NCBI RefSeq assembly: GCF_014650115.1
Contig: NZ_BMUI01000025.1
Location: forward strand, 1 to 64,000
From: Streptomyces olivaceoviridis
Lineage (GTDB): Bacteria; Actinomycetota; Actinomycetes; Streptomycetales; Streptomycetaceae
Length of the DNA: 64,000 bases
Direction: 5' to 3'
Made by a program: the position numbers and the translations under genes. The notes below the pieces were generated by a model. The model ran no database searches and had not been told where the DNA came from. It saw only the letters and a list, made by a program, of their open reading frames with translations. This document shows positions 62,322 to 64,000 of this stretch, piece after piece. Position 1 is the first letter of the stretch. Each line of letters begins with the position of its first letter.

Positions 62322-62980
62322 TCGCGGCGGCCGGACTGCGCTGGATCCTGACCCTGCTGTTCGCCGTGTCCGTCGTCCACGCGGTGTGGCGAGCCGTCCT
62401 GCCCGGGACGCGGGCCGCTGACCGGGTGGACCACACGCTGCACGCGGCGATGGGCGTGCTGATGACGGCGATGGCCTGGCCCTGGGGCATGGACCTGTCG
62501 GCCGCGCCCCAGGTCGTACTGTTCTCGGCGGGAGCCCTGTGGTTCGCGGTCGCGGCGCTTCTCCGCTTCCGCGCCGACGGCTCGCGCATCGCGGCGGTGC
62601 TCGCCGCCTGGCCGCACGTCGTGATGACAGCGGCCATGGCCTGGATGGTCGCGGCGATGGACGCCTCCGGCTCCATGGCGGGCCACTCCGGCGGGGGCGG
62701 CATGCACGAGATGCACATGGCGGGCGCTGACGGCCTCGCCTCCATGAGCCTGTCGGGCACGGGACCGAGGCTGGTGGCGGGGGTGCTCGCCGCCGTCCTG
62801 GCCGGCATCGGCCTGGTCTGGCTGACCCGTGCTCTCGACCTGGCGCGCGCCTGGGACCCGGCACCTGGGCGGGCCCCGAGAACCGCGGCGCCCGGGGAAG
62901 GCGTCGCCGGAGCTCTGGCGTTCGGATGCCATGCCTCCATGGCACTGGGCATGGCGGTGATGTTCGTCCTGCTCGTGTAG
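62318..62980 (+). CDS. DUF5134 membrane protein with Met/His-rich loop
   Basis: A 220-aa membrane protein with about five helices, matching DUF5134, which often follows PepSY genes in actinomycetes. Between helices it has a Met/His-rich loop (MDASGSMAGHSGGGGMHEMH), reminiscent of copper-binding segments. The real start is ATG 62318 in an ATGA overlap; the open frame continuing upstream is a shadow of the PepSY gene. A metal-related membrane function with the PepSY partner is inferred. Confidence 0.8.
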   Translation: MIAAAGLRWILTLLFAVSVVHAVWRAVLPGTRAADRVDHTLHAAMGVLMTAMAWPWGMDLSAAPQVVLFSAGALWFAVAALLRFRADGSRIAAVLAAWPHVVMTAAMAWMVAAMDASGSMAGHSGGGGMHEMHMAGADGLASMSLSGTGPRLVAGVLAAVLAGIGLVWLTRALDLARAWDPAPGRAPRTAAPGEGVAGALAFGCHASMALGMAVMFVLLV

Positions 62981-63030
62981 GGACCGGCGCGCCGGCGGCG
63001 AAGCGGGCCACAGGAGCGGTCCGGGCCGCC

Positions 63031-63080
63031 GCCCCGAGGCACATCCGCTGCCCGCCGGGGCGGCGGATGTGCCTCGGGGC
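63031..63080 (+). terminator. 18-bp perfect stem terminator
   Basis: GCCCCGAGGCACATCCGC (63031-63048) pairs perfectly with 63063-63080 across a 14-nt loop, then GTGAAAAAG. Located 51 nt after the DUF5134 stop; a strong terminator isolating it from the next gene. Confidence 0.85.
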
Positions 63081-63126
63081 GTGAAAAAGCCTGGGGCATG
63101 GACTGGTTTCCGACTGACCCGGGTAA

Positions 63127-63172
63127 CCCTTATTGCAACTAAGATGCAACAGCAACTAACAGGCAATAAGGG
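63127..63172. promoter_or_regulatory. Nur-like box inside a 10-bp inverted repeat
   Basis: CCCTTATTGC (63127-63136) and GCAATAAGGG (63163-63172) form a perfect 10-bp inverted repeat. Within it TTGCAA-CTAAG-ATGCAA (63133-63149) matches the known Streptomyces nickel regulator (Nur) box tTGCaa-N5-ttGCAA except at one position. It lies 11-56 nt before the solute-binding protein start, overlapping the likely promoter. Nickel-dependent repression is inferred. Confidence 0.55.
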
Positions 63173-63182
63173 TGTGAGGTCC

Positions 63183-64000
63183 ATGACGGTCCGACGGATA
63201 CGGACAGCCGCCGCAGCGGCCCTGCTCATCGGTGTCGCCGCCTGCTCGGCGCCTGGCGACGGCACGGGCAGCGGCGACCTGGCCGACTCCGTCGTGATCG
63301 GGGTGGCCTCCGAGCCGGACACGCTCAGCCCACTGCTCGGCTACGGCAAGGACGGTGCCTCGAAGATCTTCGACGGCCTGCTCGCCCGGGACGCCGACCT
63401 GAAGCTGAAGCCCGCGCTGGCGAAAGCACTCCCCACGGTCGGTGACAACGGCCTGACCTACACCTTCGCCCTGCGCGACGGCGTGAAGTTCAGCGACGGG
63501 AAGCCACTGACCTCCGCCGACGTGGTGTTCACGTACGAGACGATCCTCGACGCGGAGACCAACAACCCCCACCGCAGCGAACTGGACGCCATCAAGAAGG
63601 TGCGGGCCGACGGCGAGGACCGGGTCGTCTTCACCCTCAAGTACCCGTACGCCGCCTTCGTCGGGCGCACGGTGCTGCCCATCGTCCCCGAGCACATCGC
63701 CGGCGCACAGGACCCCGACACCGGGGCCTTCAACACCGAACCGGTCGGTACCGGTCCGTACGTCCTGGCGTCCTGGCGCAAGGGCGAGAAGCTCACGTTC
63801 AGGGCCAACCCCGGCTACTGGGGCGGTGCGCCGAAGGTGAAGAAGCTGACCATGGCGATCATCGAGGACGACGACGTGCGTGCCACCCGGCTGCGCTCCG
63901 GCGACCTCGACGGCGCGATCCTGCCGCCCAACCTCGCCGCCACCTTCCGCAACGAGAAGGCGAAGAAGACGTACGAGGCGAAGACCTACGACTTCCGCGC
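63183..64000 (+). CDS. Solute-binding lipoprotein (SBP family 5), N-terminal part, candidate nickel/peptide binder
   Basis: The first 272 codons of an extracytoplasmic binding protein; the gene continues past the window. It has a signal peptide with lipobox GVAACSAP (Cys near residue 21) and the family 5 pattern (VASEPDTLSPLLGYG, GVKFSDGKPLTSADVVFTYE, VGTGPYVLASW, FRANPGYWGG). The family includes dipeptide and nickel (NikA) binders. The Nur-like box directly upstream favours a nickel importer, in which case nikBCDE-type genes should follow outside the window. Confidence 0.9.
   Translation, partial: MTVRRIRTAAAAALLIGVAACSAPGDGTGSGDLADSVVIGVASEPDTLSPLLGYGKDGASKIFDGLLARDADLKLKPALAKALPTVGDNGLTYTFALRDGVKFSDGKPLTSADVVFTYETILDAETNNPHRSELDAIKKVRADGEDRVVFTLKYPYAAFVGRTVLPIVPEHIAGAQDPDTGAFNTEPVGTGPYVLASWRKGEKLTFRANPGYWGGAPKVKKLTMAIIEDDDVRATRLRSGDLDGAILPPNLAATFRNEKAKKTYEAKTYDFR

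Noticed and set aside
60327..63155. A 942-codon open frame on the minus strand
   Set aside because: Antisense to the MFS, PepSY and DUF5134 genes; low-complexity translation without recognisable motifs.

Overview
The window is high-GC actinomycete DNA, almost certainly Streptomyces: very high GC at third codon positions, frequent GTG starts, dense operons joined by ATGA/GTGA overlaps, and very few TTA codons. No rRNA, tRNA or CRISPR array was seen. The window cuts through genes at both ends.

Region 1 (1-28,643) is an acarbose/acarviostatin-type C7-cyclitol oligosaccharide cluster. Two secreted GH13 amylases and the dTDP-glucose pair rmlB-rmlA lie on the minus strand. From a 237-bp divergent promoter, a plus-strand operon runs through a class III aminotransferase, a three-gene ABC-2 exporter, a maltokinase-fold kinase, a starch-synthase-like glycosyltransferase, a nucleotidyltransferase, a PfkB kinase, a second glycosyltransferase fused to a HAD phosphatase, an amylomaltase, a 2-epi-5-epi-valiolone synthase-type cyclase, a cupin, a ROK kinase, an RmlD-like reductase, a radical SAM protein, a GMC oxidoreductase and an aldo/keto reductase. 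The set implies synthesis of dTDP-4-amino-4,6-dideoxyglucose and an activated cyclitol, their pseudoglycosidic coupling, extension on maltose or longer acceptors, export, and amylases that work in the presence of the inhibitor. Names of the acb/gac type are given by family and context, not by alignment.

Region 2 (28,644-34,199) is a spacer with a haloacid-dehalogenase-like hydrolase, a DUF4232 lipoprotein, an XRE/NB-ARC/TPR regulator behind a 12-bp inverted repeat, and gene debris: a LamG-domain fragment and a multiply frameshifted IS5-type transposase tail.

Region 3 (34,200-48,509) is the most interesting part. Nine tightly coupled genes combine the isonitrile-forming pair known from isonitrile lipopeptide pathways (a ScoE/Rv0097-type Fe(II)/2-oxoglutarate enzyme and an FcoT/ScoD-type partner) with a modular polyketide synthase (ACP-KS-AT-DH-KR-ACP), a stand-alone ketosynthase, an acyl-AMP ligase, two paralogous P450s with a 3Fe-4S ferredoxin, and a UbiD-type decarboxylase. 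No NRPS is present. The expected product is a small isonitrile polyketide, probably decarboxylated and oxidised. In-frame TTA codons in the first gene and in the stand-alone KS suggest bldA control.

Region 4 (48,510-64,000) is mixed: a large nested hairpin, a HIT protein, an aldo/keto reductase, broken regulatory genes, a complete oligopeptide-type ABC importer (51,752-57,534), a sortase-anchored trypsin-like protease (LAETG), an MFS transporter, a PepSY/DUF5134 membrane pair, and the start of another solute-binding lipoprotein with a Nur-like nickel box.
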